Source: an uncultured Alteromonas sp.
GTDB taxonomy: Bacteria; Pseudomonadota; Gammaproteobacteria; Enterobacterales; Alteromonadaceae
Direction: 5' to 3'
NCBI RefSeq assembly: GCF_913058315.1
Contig: NZ_CAJXQY010000011.1
Span: forward strand, 1-63,269
Length of the DNA stretch: 63,269 bases
The translations under genes and the position numbers were made by a program. The notes under the pieces were generated by a model. The model ran no database searches, was not told where the DNA came from, and was given only the letters and a program-made list of their open reading frames with translations. Every line of letters starts with the position of its first letter. Within the stretch, counting starts at the first letter, position 1. Below, one piece after another: positions 18,099 through 27,855 of this stretch.

Positions 18099-18350
18099 TT
18101 ACTCCTGGGTTGCCGGCTTCTTATTAAACCGGTTAACCATGTTACCTGTGAATGCCCATACCATTACGCCGCCCCAGGCGATCATTGAAAATCCGGCCGG
18201 TATACACGCCAGGGCAATTAACTTTACCTGTTTACGGTTAAACATCATTGCCACCATGGCCGGTAAAAACCACACAAATAGTACCGATGCACCCACAACG
18301 GCAAACTGGGCGGGTGAAGTATTGTCGAAAAGCTGCGTTAAAAATTCCAT
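18099..18350 (-). CDS. Small membrane protein resembling the Imm superinfection-immunity family
   Basis: 83 residues from ATG 18350, preferred to an upstream start because AGGAT lies 8 bases before it. Two membrane segments are likely: AQFAVVGASVLFVWFLPAMV (about 14-33) and ALACIPAGFSMIAWGGVMVW (about 46-65). The order LPAMVAM, a basic loop, then a Trp-containing second helix (IAWGGVMVW) resembles PF14373 proteins, named for T4 Imm that blocks phage DNA entry; most chromosomal members are uncharacterised. It faces purD tail-to-tail and is divergent from the channel gene. Family placement is tentative. Confidence 0.5.
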   Translation of the reverse strand: MEFLTQLFDNTSPAQFAVVGASVLFVWFLPAMVAMMFNRKQVKLIALACIPAGFSMIAWGGVMVWAFTGNMVNRFNKKPATQE

Positions 18351-18523
18351 ATCATATATCCTGTAAGTGAGAGGGTTATACAGGTAGTCTTCCATAGCGC
18401 AGAAAAATTACACTGTTTCGCTAAATACCAAAAAATTGTGATAGCTCAAGCCTTCTCCCCGGCCGGGCTTGCTCAACATAATTGCTAGCGGGTAGAGTAA
18501 AACAGGAGTACTGAGGAGTTTTA

Positions 18524-19537
18524 ATGAGCTACCAGCCAATTCGCAACCGTATCTATCATATTCTTGAGCCTCATCGTAAAGGCGATTACGTTAGCCGGGC
18601 CTTTGATCTTTTCTTAATCCTACTCATTTTACTCAATACCGTGGCGGTTATGGTGTCTACCGTGTCTGAACTCCACCAGCAATGGCACCCTCAACTGTAT
18701 GCTTTTGAAGTGTTTTCGGTTGTGGTGTTTACGCTGGAGTATTTAGCCCGGGTATGGAGCGCCCCCAGCGCTCCGCAAACCGTCAGTTATCGCCAGGCAC
18801 CATACCGCAAATCCTGGCAGCAGCGTTTACGCTATATGTTTACGCCCATGGCACTGGTGGATCTAGCCGCGATACTGCCTTTTTACCTGAGCATGTTCAT
18901 CGCCTTTGATTTACGTATTTTACGGTTATTGCGGCTTACCCGGCTGATAAAACTCGGTCGTTACTCCCGTTCAGTTAATCTGCTATACACCGTTATTCGT
19001 AAGGAGCTACGCGTACTGGCAGCCGCGGTATCGGTTTTGGTTATCGTGATGGTACTGGCGGCCACTGGCATGTATTACATTGAACAACGGGCCCAGCCTG
19101 AAGCCTTTGGCAGCATTCCGGCCGCACTCTGGTGGGCAATCAATACGCTGACCACCGTAGGTTACGGCGATGTCACGCCGATTACGCCGATGGGCAAGAT
19201 ATTCAGCGGTGCGATAACTATTTTAGGGGTAGGGATATTTGCTTTACCAGCCGGTATTCTGGCCTCCCGTTTATCCGAGCAATTACGCTTGCGGCGCGAT
19301 ACCTTTCGTAAGCATGTAATGGAAGTCATCGCTGATGGCAGCCTCTCTCCCCATGAGTTATCCCGGTTAAATCAGTTGCGGGAGACGTTAGGCCTCGATG
19401 ATGATCAGGCCAATTTATTGATCGACATTGCACAGGACTATAATCAGCACAATCAACACGCAAGCCCCTATCAGTACTGCCCTCACTGCGGAAAATCACT
19501 CCCTCCCGGGCAGGCCACCGATTCGCATCAGGGTTGA
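18524..19537 (+). CDS. Voltage-gated potassium channel-like ion transporter
   Basis: 337 residues with a six-helix Kv layout. An S4-like voltage sensor with regularly spaced arginines (LRILRLLRLTRLIKLGRYSR) stands near residue 130-150, and the pore filter TTVGYGD follows WWAINTL near 206-219. The last helix has the IFALPAGILASR gate region. The cytoplasmic tail ends in a YCPHCGKSLPPG zinc-knuckle-like sequence. It should carry K+ across the inner membrane. GAGGAG precedes ATG 18524. Confidence 0.88.
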   Translation: MSYQPIRNRIYHILEPHRKGDYVSRAFDLFLILLILLNTVAVMVSTVSELHQQWHPQLYAFEVFSVVVFTLEYLARVWSAPSAPQTVSYRQAPYRKSWQQRLRYMFTPMALVDLAAILPFYLSMFIAFDLRILRLLRLTRLIKLGRYSRSVNLLYTVIRKELRVLAAAVSVLVIVMVLAATGMYYIEQRAQPEAFGSIPAALWWAINTLTTVGYGDVTPITPMGKIFSGAITILGVGIFALPAGILASRLSEQLRLRRDTFRKHVMEVIADGSLSPHELSRLNQLRETLGLDDDQANLLIDIAQDYNQHNQHASPYQYCPHCGKSLPPGQATDSHQG

Positions 19538-19645
19538 TTATTGGCGCTCACAAGCTTATAAATAGGGATTATCTTATTGAGTATCTGACACAGACCAACC
19601 AAGAGTCTGACATTTAGGATCTCCATCAGCCCAAAAAGAGTGCGC

Positions 19646-20542
19646 ATGTCGGTAAAACATCCCATTATTGCTATTACCGGTTCGTCTGGTTCCGGCACCA
19701 CAACCACTACCAATGCGATTCGGCATATTTTTCGTAACCTGAAAATTGATGCAGCGTACGTTGGCGGCGATAGCTTCCACCGCTTTACCCGCCCGGAAAT
19801 GGAAGTAGAAATACGTAAAGCGCAGGAGCAGGGGCGCCACATCAGCTACTTCGGTCCGAAAGCCAATGATTTCTCGTTGCTCGAAACCTTATTCAGCCAG
19901 TATGCAGAAGATGGCACTGGCCGGTTTCGCCAGTACCTGCACACCTTTGATGATGCCGTACCATTTAATCAGATGCCCGGTACCTTTACGCCCTGGCAGG
20001 AATTACCTAATGATACGGACTTGCTGTTTTACGAAGGCTTACATGGCGGCGTAAAAACCGAAGACATTGATGTGTCTCAGTATGTGGATTTACTGGTGGG
20101 CATGGTGCCCATTGTTAACCTGGAATGGATCCAGAAGATTGTGCGCGATACCACCGACCGGGGCCATTCCCGGGAAGCGGTAATGAGCAGTATTGTGCGC
20201 GGTCTGGACGATTACTTCCATTATATTACGCCGCAATTTTCCCGTACCCACATTAACTTTCAACGGGTGCCCACGGTGGATACCTCAAACCCGTTCAGCG
20301 CCCGTGAAATTCCCACGCAGGACGAAAGTTTTGTGGTGGTGCGTTTCCGCCGTGAAATGAAAAACGTCGACTTTCCTTACCTGCTGCAAATGATTGACGG
20401 CTCGTTTATGTCACGCATCAACACACTGGTGGTGCCCGGCGGCAAAATGGGGCTTGCCATGGAGCTGATTCTGACGCCACTGATTGAAGATCTAATGAAG
20501 CGCAAGAAAAGCCGCGGTTATCAGATGGACTGGGTGCAATAA
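19646..20542 (+). CDS. prkB: Phosphoribulokinase-family kinase (PrkB-like)
   Basis: 298 residues from ATG 19646; a GTG two codons upstream (19640) is the alternative. The Walker A loop is GSSGSGTTTTT near residues 10-20, and FYEGLHGG is the PRK family motif. Family members phosphorylate ribulose-5-phosphate. No Rubisco or other Calvin-cycle gene is seen in the window, and PrkB-type proteins of heterotrophic gammaproteobacteria such as E. coli have no established autotrophic role, so the substrate is uncertain. It is single-gene, 108 bases past the channel gene. Confidence 0.85.
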   Translation: MSVKHPIIAITGSSGSGTTTTTNAIRHIFRNLKIDAAYVGGDSFHRFTRPEMEVEIRKAQEQGRHISYFGPKANDFSLLETLFSQYAEDGTGRFRQYLHTFDDAVPFNQMPGTFTPWQELPNDTDLLFYEGLHGGVKTEDIDVSQYVDLLVGMVPIVNLEWIQKIVRDTTDRGHSREAVMSSIVRGLDDYFHYITPQFSRTHINFQRVPTVDTSNPFSAREIPTQDESFVVVRFRREMKNVDFPYLLQMIDGSFMSRINTLVVPGGKMGLAMELILTPLIEDLMKRKKSRGYQMDWVQ

Positions 20543-20543
20543 T

Positions 20544-20783
20544 TTAGTTGCGGCGGATCAGTTTTTCTCGCCCCCATGCAATGCGCCCGCTGACTTTTGA
20601 AAAAAGCCCACGCTTCCAACCAGGCTCGGCAGCGTAACTACCAATTTGAATATAGACAGGTGTTGTACAGACCAGTCCATCCGGATACTGTTGAGTCATT
20701 GCCACAGGGGAGCACACGGCGTCTCCGTCATCGCCGGTGTTGTTTTCAGAGCGTACCCAAACGGGAGGAGGTAACGTGGACAC
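20544..20783 (-). CDS. Hypothetical short protein or gene remnant
   Basis: 79 codons from a GTG at 20783; an in-frame stop lies a few codons upstream, so it cannot extend far. The translation has a plausible composition (SPVAMTQQYPDGLVCTTPVY, then IQIGSYAAEPGWKRGLFSKV) but no family was recognised and the ribosome site is weak. It ends 1 base after the convergent phosphoribulokinase stop. It may be the remnant of a longer gene damaged near the CRISPR trailer end. The 195 bases between it and the array show nothing recognisable. Confidence 0.35.
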   Translation of the reverse strand: MSTLPPPVWVRSENNTGDDGDAVCSPVAMTQQYPDGLVCTTPVYIQIGSYAAEPGWKRGLFSKVSGRIAWGREKLIRRN

Positions 20784-20978
20784 AGCCTGCTTTCAGCCAA
20801 TCAGATAAGTTACTTGTCTTTACCATAACCCAGACTTAAGAGTGATTAAAGGATTTCAACCTGAATGTTTTAAGAATAGCCTCCGGGCACATTAAGTCAT
20901 GAGCTGACCCTTTATGATGAGCCTCTTGCATGGGCAATGTGAACACATGCTAAGTAATCTCACGTACGACAAACCTCA

Positions 20979-21007
20979 TGGTTCATTCCCGCGGGTGCAG
21001 GGAACAC
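20979..21007 (-). repeat. Degenerate terminal CRISPR repeat (trailer end)
   Basis: Six substitutions from the consensus, at repeat positions 1, 9, 14, 18, 19 and 21. The change T14/A19 to C14/G19 keeps a stem pair, and on the crRNA strand the position 12/21 pair becomes a G-U wobble. Decay of the last repeat is usual at the leader-distal end and confirms array polarity. Confidence 0.9.
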
Positions 21008-24000
21008 ACTATTAGCGTTGACACCAGTAGTATGGGTGGCGGTTCATCCCCGTGGGCACGGGGAACACTTATTGATTGCATTTCCGTCTACATCTGCCAG
21101 CGGTTCATCCCCGTGGGCACGGGGAACACATTTCGGCAGTTGTAGCGAATTGCTCGTCAGACGGTTCATCCCCGTGGGCACGGGGAACACATGCGGCGGG
21201 CTGGCGTGGCGTGGATAAATGCCGGTTCATCCCCGTGGGCACGGGGAACACTGAACCTTGGTGAGCCTGACTTCCTCATTTAACGGTTCATCCCCGTGGG
21301 CACGGGGAACACAATATCGGATTGATATTCATCAACCGAGTTTACGGTTCATCCCCGTGGGCACGGGGAACACCAAAGTTAATGATGCCGTTTAGTTCCA
21401 TCATGCGGTTCATCCCCGTGGGCACGGGGAACACGCCGACTCCAGCAACGATAGGGCTACAGATGAGGGTTCATCCCCGTGGGCACGGGGAACACGCTAA
21501 ATAAGTGTCTGGTTTCAATTCGCCAGCCGGTTCATCCCCGTGGGCACGGGGAACACACAGAACTACTCAAAGAAGTTGAGCAAGCCGACGGTTCATCCCC
21601 GTGGGCACGGGGAACACTTGATCTAGTTAACCGCTACGGTTCCAGAAAGCGGTTCATCCCCGTGGGCACGGGGAACACGTGCCCGGCGTACTCTCAGACA
21701 AAGATAATGCCGGTTCATCCCCGTGGGCACGGGGAACACTATTGACATCAATCTCAACAGTGACCGGCTCGCGGTTCATCCCCGTGGGCACGGGGAACAC
21801 TCGGCCGTTGTACCCTCAAAATCACTGATTGCCGGTTCATCCCCGTGGGCACGGGGAACACTGGTGCACTTTAACGCCGGGCGCACAACATACCGGTTCA
21901 TCCCCGTGGGCACGGGGAACACCCATGAAATGCTGCGACATAACACCCGGAAGGCGGTTCATCCCCGTGGGCACGGGGAACACATGCACGTAGTAGTCAG
22001 GCATTTGGGTCATGGCGGTTCATCCCCGTGGGCACGGGGAACACTGGACGCTTCAATGCTGTGGTCCTCACTGTTCCGGTTCATCCCCGTGGGCACGGGG
22101 AACACTGTAAATCAACAGCTTTATATTCTTCAGCATGCGGTTCATCCCCGTGGGCACGGGGAACACACACTATGAAAACTTCAGACGTTATAGACAAACG
22201 GTTCATCCCCGTGGGCACGGGGAACACTACCAGACTCTCCGACTCTGGGAGTTTATGAACGGTTCATCCCCGTGGGCACGGGGAACACTTGGCCGGCACA
22301 TCACCATTGATAACTGCAAACGGTTCATCCCCGTGGGCACGGGGAACACGGCCACCCATCCGGTATTACCTGTTCCTGTTGCGGTTCATCCCCGTGGGCA
22401 CGGGGAACACGCGTCTTCCATCACCCAGTTAACGGGGATCATCGGTTCATCCCCGTGGGCACGGGGAACACCCCGACCAATGTCGGTGTTACCGTCGTAC
22501 AGTCGGTTCATCCCCGTGGGCACGGGGAACACTCACGCCGTAAAATCATACAAGAGACACCGGGCGGTTCATCCCCGTGGGCACGGGGAACACGGCAGAT
22601 ATCTGGCGCGAACAGCATAACAACGCGGTTCATCCCCGTGGGCACGGGGAACACCAGGTAAAGAATATTCCCAAATCGCAAGAAATCGGTTCATCCCCGT
22701 GGGCACGGGGAACACTTCTCGCGTATCCTCTGGTGAGACAAATGAGACGGTTCATCCCCGTGGGCACGGGGAACACTCCGGCTCTTGAGTGTCGAACTCC
22801 AGGCGAGGCGGTTCATCCCCGTGGGCACGGGGAACACATTTCGCCTGATTACCTGTAAACGGTACAACCCGGTTCATCCCCGTGGGCACGGGGAACACGA
22901 TGGTATACCAAAATATCAGAAACAATCATGCGGTTCATCCCCGTGGGCACGGGGAACACTTGGTTTGATTTGCACTGTGTTGGTGCGGTGCGTGGGCGGT
23001 TCATCCCCGTGGGCACGGGGAACACACGTATTTGCTCATATCACCAAAGGCAATGGACGGTTCATCCCCGTGGGCACGGGGAACACTCCATGTGGCTTAT
23101 GCTCTGGTTGCCAGTGGTCGGTTCATCCCCGTGGGCACGGGGAACACCCTACCCGGTACGGGCGGAACATTGTGCGAGGCGGTTCATCCCCGTGGGCACG
23201 GGGAACACGTGAGTTTTGCATCCCCGTTCTGAGTCAGCAGCGGTTCATCCCCGTGGGCACGGGGAACACAAAAGAAAATTACAGAGCAGCAAGGATTAGA
23301 CCGGTTCATCCCCGTGGGCACGGGGAACACCTTGTCTGTCGTTGGTTCGGCGTGTTAGCCGTCGGTTCATCCCCGTGGGCACGGGGAACACTTGGTTGTT
23401 CAGGTTGAGTTTTTAGCGGCTAACGGTTCATCCCCGTGGGCACGGGGAACACACATCCCTTAGTGTTTTGGTTAAGCTTTATGCCGGTTCATCCCCGTGG
23501 GCACGGGGAACACACAAAGAGCAATACCACATTATGGTGCTGAACCGGTTCATCCCCGTGGGCACGGGGAACACCTGGAAAGTGCGGTCAGTGAGTTCAC
23601 CGATCGCGGTTCATCCCCGTGGGCACGGGGAACACACCAGCGGGTTAAACACGTCTCGACCATCATGCGGTTCATCCCCGTGGGCACGGGGAACACACCA
23701 GGAAATCATCAAACTCTTTGGTGAAATACGGTTCATCCCCGTGGGCACGGGGAACACCTATGCCTTGTCGCGCCGCACACTTTGCATTGCGGTTCATCCC
23801 CGTGGGCACGGGGAACACACCCGACCGCTCCATAGCAAATTTAAGCATGGCGGTTCATCCCCGTGGGCACGGGGAACACTTGTGCAATACGAACGGGAGA
23901 AAGTAGCCCGGCGGTTCATCCCCGTGGGCACGGGGAACACTGCCTCTCTGTTTTATGCCCGCTGGCAAATTGCGGTTCATCCCCGTGGGCACGGGGAACA

Positions 24001-25709
24001 CCAAGCACCACAACGAATGCCCGTTGCTGCAATCGGTTCATCCCCGTGGGCACGGGGAACACAAACGCTGGGTAAGTATTGCCTGGTATTTCGGCGGTTC
24101 ATCCCCGTGGGCACGGGGAACACAGCACCGCCGTAGGTGTAATCAAGCTTGTCTTCGGTTCATCCCCGTGGGCACGGGGAACACCTCTGTTCGTGCAATG
24201 CGTAAAGCCCGATAACCGGTTCATCCCCGTGGGCACGGGGAACACTAATCATAGGGTTAACAGGGACTCCTAAGCGCCGGTTCATCCCCGTGGGCACGGG
24301 GAACACCAACCCACAACCAACAAACTGGATCCGCCCGCCGGTTCATCCCCGTGGGCACGGGGAACACCAAACAACTACAAGGGCAAGCCTGAAGATACAC
24401 GGTTCATCCCCGTGGGCACGGGGAACACTAAACTTCACCGGCCCCGGCACTAACGTTATTCGGTTCATCCCCGTGGGCACGGGGAACACAGAAAGTGAAG
24501 TGGCCAGACAAGGTGAAGAACCGGTTCATCCCCGTGGGCACGGGGAACACAAAGTAAAACCATCGCAGTCGACGGCTTGATTCGGTTCATCCCCGTGGGC
24601 ACGGGGAACACGCTATCAAGGCCCATATACATTAACTCAAGCGCGGTTCATCCCCGTGGGCACGGGGAACACATTAAAAATGCGACTGACAAAGGCTGGT
24701 GTTACGGTTCATCCCCGTGGGCACGGGGAACACTGGAAGTGTACAGCAAAGAGTGCAGCGATATGCGGTTCATCCCCGTGGGCACGGGGAACACTCGATG
24801 GAGAACGCATCAAAATAGCAACCCTGCGGTTCATCCCCGTGGGCACGGGGAACACAGCAGAGATCCGCGCGGCAACGCGCTCCGACTCGGTTCATCCCCG
24901 TGGGCACGGGGAACACGTATTATTTACCACTGCGGCAAAGATGTATAACGGTTCATCCCCGTGGGCACGGGGAACACGTATTGCTGGCTGGTTGCAATGC
25001 CCTGGTATTCGGTTCATCCCCGTGGGCACGGGGAACACTCTATTCCGCTGAATGTCTCGTACTGGATATCCGGTTCATCCCCGTGGGCACGGGGAACACG
25101 TCGTCGCTCATGCCATCTTTATATGCATTCGCGGTTCATCCCCGTGGGCACGGGGAACACTTAGAAAAATGAAACCAATAGCCGAACTATGGCGGTTCAT
25201 CCCCGTGGGCACGGGGAACACTTTGAAGCGGATTTGCGGGAGCTTTGCGGCCGCGGTTCATCCCCGTGGGCACGGGGAACACGATCTTCCGTCATTGTTG
25301 TCACGTTCAATCCTCGGTTCATCCCCGTGGGCACGGGGAACACTAATGTCTCGGCCAGTTTAAAGAAGCCGCTCTCGGTTCATCCCCGTGGGCACGGGGA
25401 ACACCTCAGTGCGTGCAATCCTAAGTGCCCGATAACCGGTTCATCCCCGTGGGCACGGGGAACACCATATCGGATTCATCCTCATCAAGTGCGCTTTCGG
25501 TTCATCCCCGTGGGCACGGGGAACACTCGACAGCAACGCCATACCTGGGCAGCACATCCGGTTCATCCCCGTGGGCACGGGGAACACACTAAAACGGCTT
25601 TAGGGTATGCCTCTACTACCGGTTCATCCCCGTGGGCACGGGGAACACGCCAACCGGCAAGCCACCAATAACCACTATGCCGGTTCATCCCCGTGGGCAC
25701 GGGGAACAC
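20979..25709 (-). CRISPR. Type I-E CRISPR array, 78 repeats and 77 spacers
   Basis: 29-base repeats that on the plus strand start CGGTTCATCCCC and end GGGGAACAC recur every 61 bases with 32-base spacers. One spacer (22960-22996) has 37. On the minus strand the repeat runs from GTGTTCCCC to ATGAACCG; the latter matches the type I-E crRNA 5' handle (ATAAACCG in E. coli), so the crRNA strand is minus and the leader is on the right beside cas2. The core CCCCGTG/CACGGGG forms the Cas6e hairpin. The leader-proximal repeats are identical. One internal repeat (21467) has G instead of C at its first plus-strand base, and the trailer-end repeat is degenerate. Confidence 0.99.
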
Positions 25710-25793
25710 TCCAATTATAGACAATTGATCTATAAAGAAAATAATCAAATTGAAAAATCTACCAGATTTTTAAAGATCAAACTTAATCTAAAA
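25710..25793 (-). promoter_or_regulatory. CRISPR leader
   Basis: 84 bases of very AT-rich DNA between the cas2 stop and the first repeat. This is where the type I-E leader with the pre-crRNA promoter and integration signals is expected. On the minus strand GATCAATTGTCTA lies close to the first repeat and is a partial match to the IHF consensus (WATCAANNNNTTR), which in E. coli guides Cas1-Cas2 to the first repeat. The match is not exact. Confidence 0.75.
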
Positions 25794-26090
<297 letters not shown>

Positions 26091-27011
26091 CTATCCCGTT
26101 CGATGACCTTCGTTACCAATGCTTTGAGGTTCGGGTATCGCTGGAGGCTGACTATCTTCAGGCGCCTCGGGAGGCGTAATTTCTCCGGCACTCAACACTT
26201 CTTCTATTAATGGAATAAGGCGGTTTAGTAACTTGGTTTCGCGAAAAATATTGCGGCAGGCTATGCGCACTTCCCTATCAGGGCTACGGGGATGTTTTGA
26301 AGCTATCTTGAACGCTTCAGGTACAACAGATTCGAATTTGATGATGTCAGCAATATCATAAACGAAGGATAAAGGCTTACCTGAATGAATAAAACCAATA
26401 GCGGGGGCATATCCCGCCGCCAAAATCGCCGCTTCTGTTACACCGTATAAACAAGAGGTTGCTGCACTGATGCATTGATTAACGACATCGCCTTTTTCCC
26501 AGTCTTTGGGATCATACCTGCGGCCTCGCCACTCCACCCCATATTGCTTTGCAAGTAATTCATAGGTTTTTCTAACGCGCGCCCCTTCGATACCGCGTAA
26601 CTGATCAACACTTCGACGTTCTGGAGCTGGCTCACCAAAGCGTAGTTCGAACATCTTACGTACCACTTTTAGTCGCAAATTTTCATCTAATGCGAGTTTT
26701 GCCTGATACAACAACTTGTCTGAACGTGCTCCACCGGGTTGGCCTGCGGCATATAACCTTACACCCGCCTCGCCAACCCAAATTAACAATGTACCAACCT
26801 GAGCTGCCAGCTTTACTGCCGCATGGGAGACTCGCGTGCCAGGTTCAAGCATGATACACACAACCGAACCCACCGGAATGTGCATCCGCTCACCATTTAC
26901 CTCATCGATTACGACAAACGCACCGTCCTTAACATCGATTCGCCCCATACCAACAAAAATCATAGAATTGCGATCTTTAATGGGGATAGGTTTCAGTGGG
27001 ATAAAAGCCAT
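26091..27011 (-). CDS. cas1: CRISPR-associated integrase Cas1, type I-E
   Basis: 306 residues. Glu142, His209 and Asp222 (in RGIEGARVR, GFIHSGKP and YDIADIIK) match the metal-binding catalytic residues of E. coli Cas1 (E141, H208, D221). The Pro-rich tail ending GNEGHRTG also matches Cas1e. It integrates prespacers into the leader end of the array. Its AAAGGAG ribosome site lies in the last codons of the KilA-N gene, whose stop falls between this site and ATG 27011, so cas1 translation depends closely on the KilA-N frame upstream. Confidence 0.98.
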   Translation of the reverse strand: MAFIPLKPIPIKDRNSMIFVGMGRIDVKDGAFVVIDEVNGERMHIPVGSVVCIMLEPGTRVSHAAVKLAAQVGTLLIWVGEAGVRLYAAGQPGGARSDKLLYQAKLALDENLRLKVVRKMFELRFGEPAPERRSVDQLRGIEGARVRKTYELLAKQYGVEWRGRRYDPKDWEKGDVVNQCISAATSCLYGVTEAAILAAGYAPAIGFIHSGKPLSFVYDIADIIKFESVVPEAFKIASKHPRSPDREVRIACRNIFRETKLLNRLIPLIEEVLSAGEITPPEAPEDSQPPAIPEPQSIGNEGHRTG

Positions 27012-27013
27012 GT

Positions 27014-27835
27014 TTACTCCTTTAATAAAGGATGCTTGGCGGTATTGGCTGCAATTAGTACCTGCATTTGCTGAATGGCTAATTGATTCAATTTTACAAT
27101 CCGTTCAGATTGCTTAATGCCTTGTTGAATAAAATGGGCATTCATGGATTCCATGTTCGCCAGACAGACCAATTGATGAATATTGGCGTGATCACGCATA
27201 TTGCCGCTGAGCTGAGGGTTTTCATCGCGCCATTGCTTAGCCGTAACACCAAAAAGTGCCACATTTAATAAATCAGCTTCGTTGGCGTATACACAGGCTA
27301 TTTGTTGGTTATTGAGCGTTTCCGGAACGAGGTGCTCTTTTACCGCATCGGTATGGATCAGGTAATTCACTTTTGCGAGATTGCGGCGAATATCCCAGCC
27401 AAGTTGTTCGAACTCTTGTTCTTTTAACCGTTGGAACTCTTTAATCAAATAGAGTTTAAACTCAACTGAAATCCAACTGGCAAACTCAAAAGCAATGTCT
27501 TTTTGTGCATAGGTTCCGCCATAGCGCCCGGCCTTTGAGATGAGACCAATCGCATTAGTTTTCTCTATCCACTGTTTGGGCGTTAGCGTGAAACTATTCA
27601 ACCCTGCCTCTTGTTTAAACCCGTCGAATTCCACGGGATTAAAACCCTCATTATTTAGCTGCTCCCAAATTCCCAAAAACTCGATTGTATTGCGATTTCT
27701 CATCCAGTTTCGAATAAGATCATCAGAACGAGCAGAATTTTTATATTTCGCAATATCTGTAATACAAATATACTCCAGACCTTCTTTGGTCATGGTAGTA
27801 ATAGTTTGTTCCAGTACTTGAAGTTTGGGTTTCAT
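27014..27835 (-). CDS. KilA-N domain protein inserted in the cas operon
   Basis: 273 residues. The N-terminal 120 residues carry a KilA-N DNA-binding domain: YICITDIAKYKN, IRNWMRNRNTIEFLGIWEQL, FTLTPKQWIEKTNAIGLISK, then the signature RYGGTYAQKDIAFEFASWIS and EFKLYLIKEFQRLK. The C-terminal half is helical (EQEFEQLGWDIRRNLAKVNY; later many Gln/Ala/Asn) with no domain I recognise. KilA-N proteins are frequent in phages (antirepressors) and as stand-alone bacterial genes. Here the gene is 20 bases after cas6e and 2 bases before cas1, with its own AGGGA ribosome site and no mobile-element ends. Its role with the CRISPR system is unknown; regulation or an adaptation accessory are possibilities. 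Confidence 0.85.
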   Translation of the reverse strand: MKPKLQVLEQTITTMTKEGLEYICITDIAKYKNSARSDDLIRNWMRNRNTIEFLGIWEQLNNEGFNPVEFDGFKQEAGLNSFTLTPKQWIEKTNAIGLISKAGRYGGTYAQKDIAFEFASWISVEFKLYLIKEFQRLKEQEFEQLGWDIRRNLAKVNYLIHTDAVKEHLVPETLNNQQIACVYANEADLLNVALFGVTAKQWRDENPQLSGNMRDHANIHQLVCLANMESMNAHFIQQGIKQSERIVKLNQLAIQQMQVLIAANTAKHPLLKE

Positions 27836-27855
27836 AAACGTCCCTGTTTAGTTTT

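Noticed and set aside
19646-20542. Carbon fixation by the Calvin cycle
   Set aside because: A PRK-family kinase alone is not evidence; no Rubisco or other cycle-specific gene is present.
20784-20978. A possible tracrRNA or second leader at the trailer end
   Set aside because: Type I-E needs no tracrRNA, the last repeat here is decayed, and no structured or conserved element was recognised.
21018-25671. Many overlapping open frames rich in GSSPWARGT, FIPVGTGNT and VHPRGHGEH
   Set aside because: They are translations of the CRISPR repeat in three frames; the period of 61 bases and the spacers explain them fully.
26091-26190. Pro-rich tail of Cas1 as an unusual extension
   Set aside because: The same kind of tail ending in a GHR motif is present in E. 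coli Cas1 of type I-E.
27014-27835. The KilA-N gene as cargo of an insertion sequence or prophage
   Set aside because: No terminal inverted repeats, target duplications, integrase or other phage genes flank it, and the cas1 ribosome site overlaps its 3' end.
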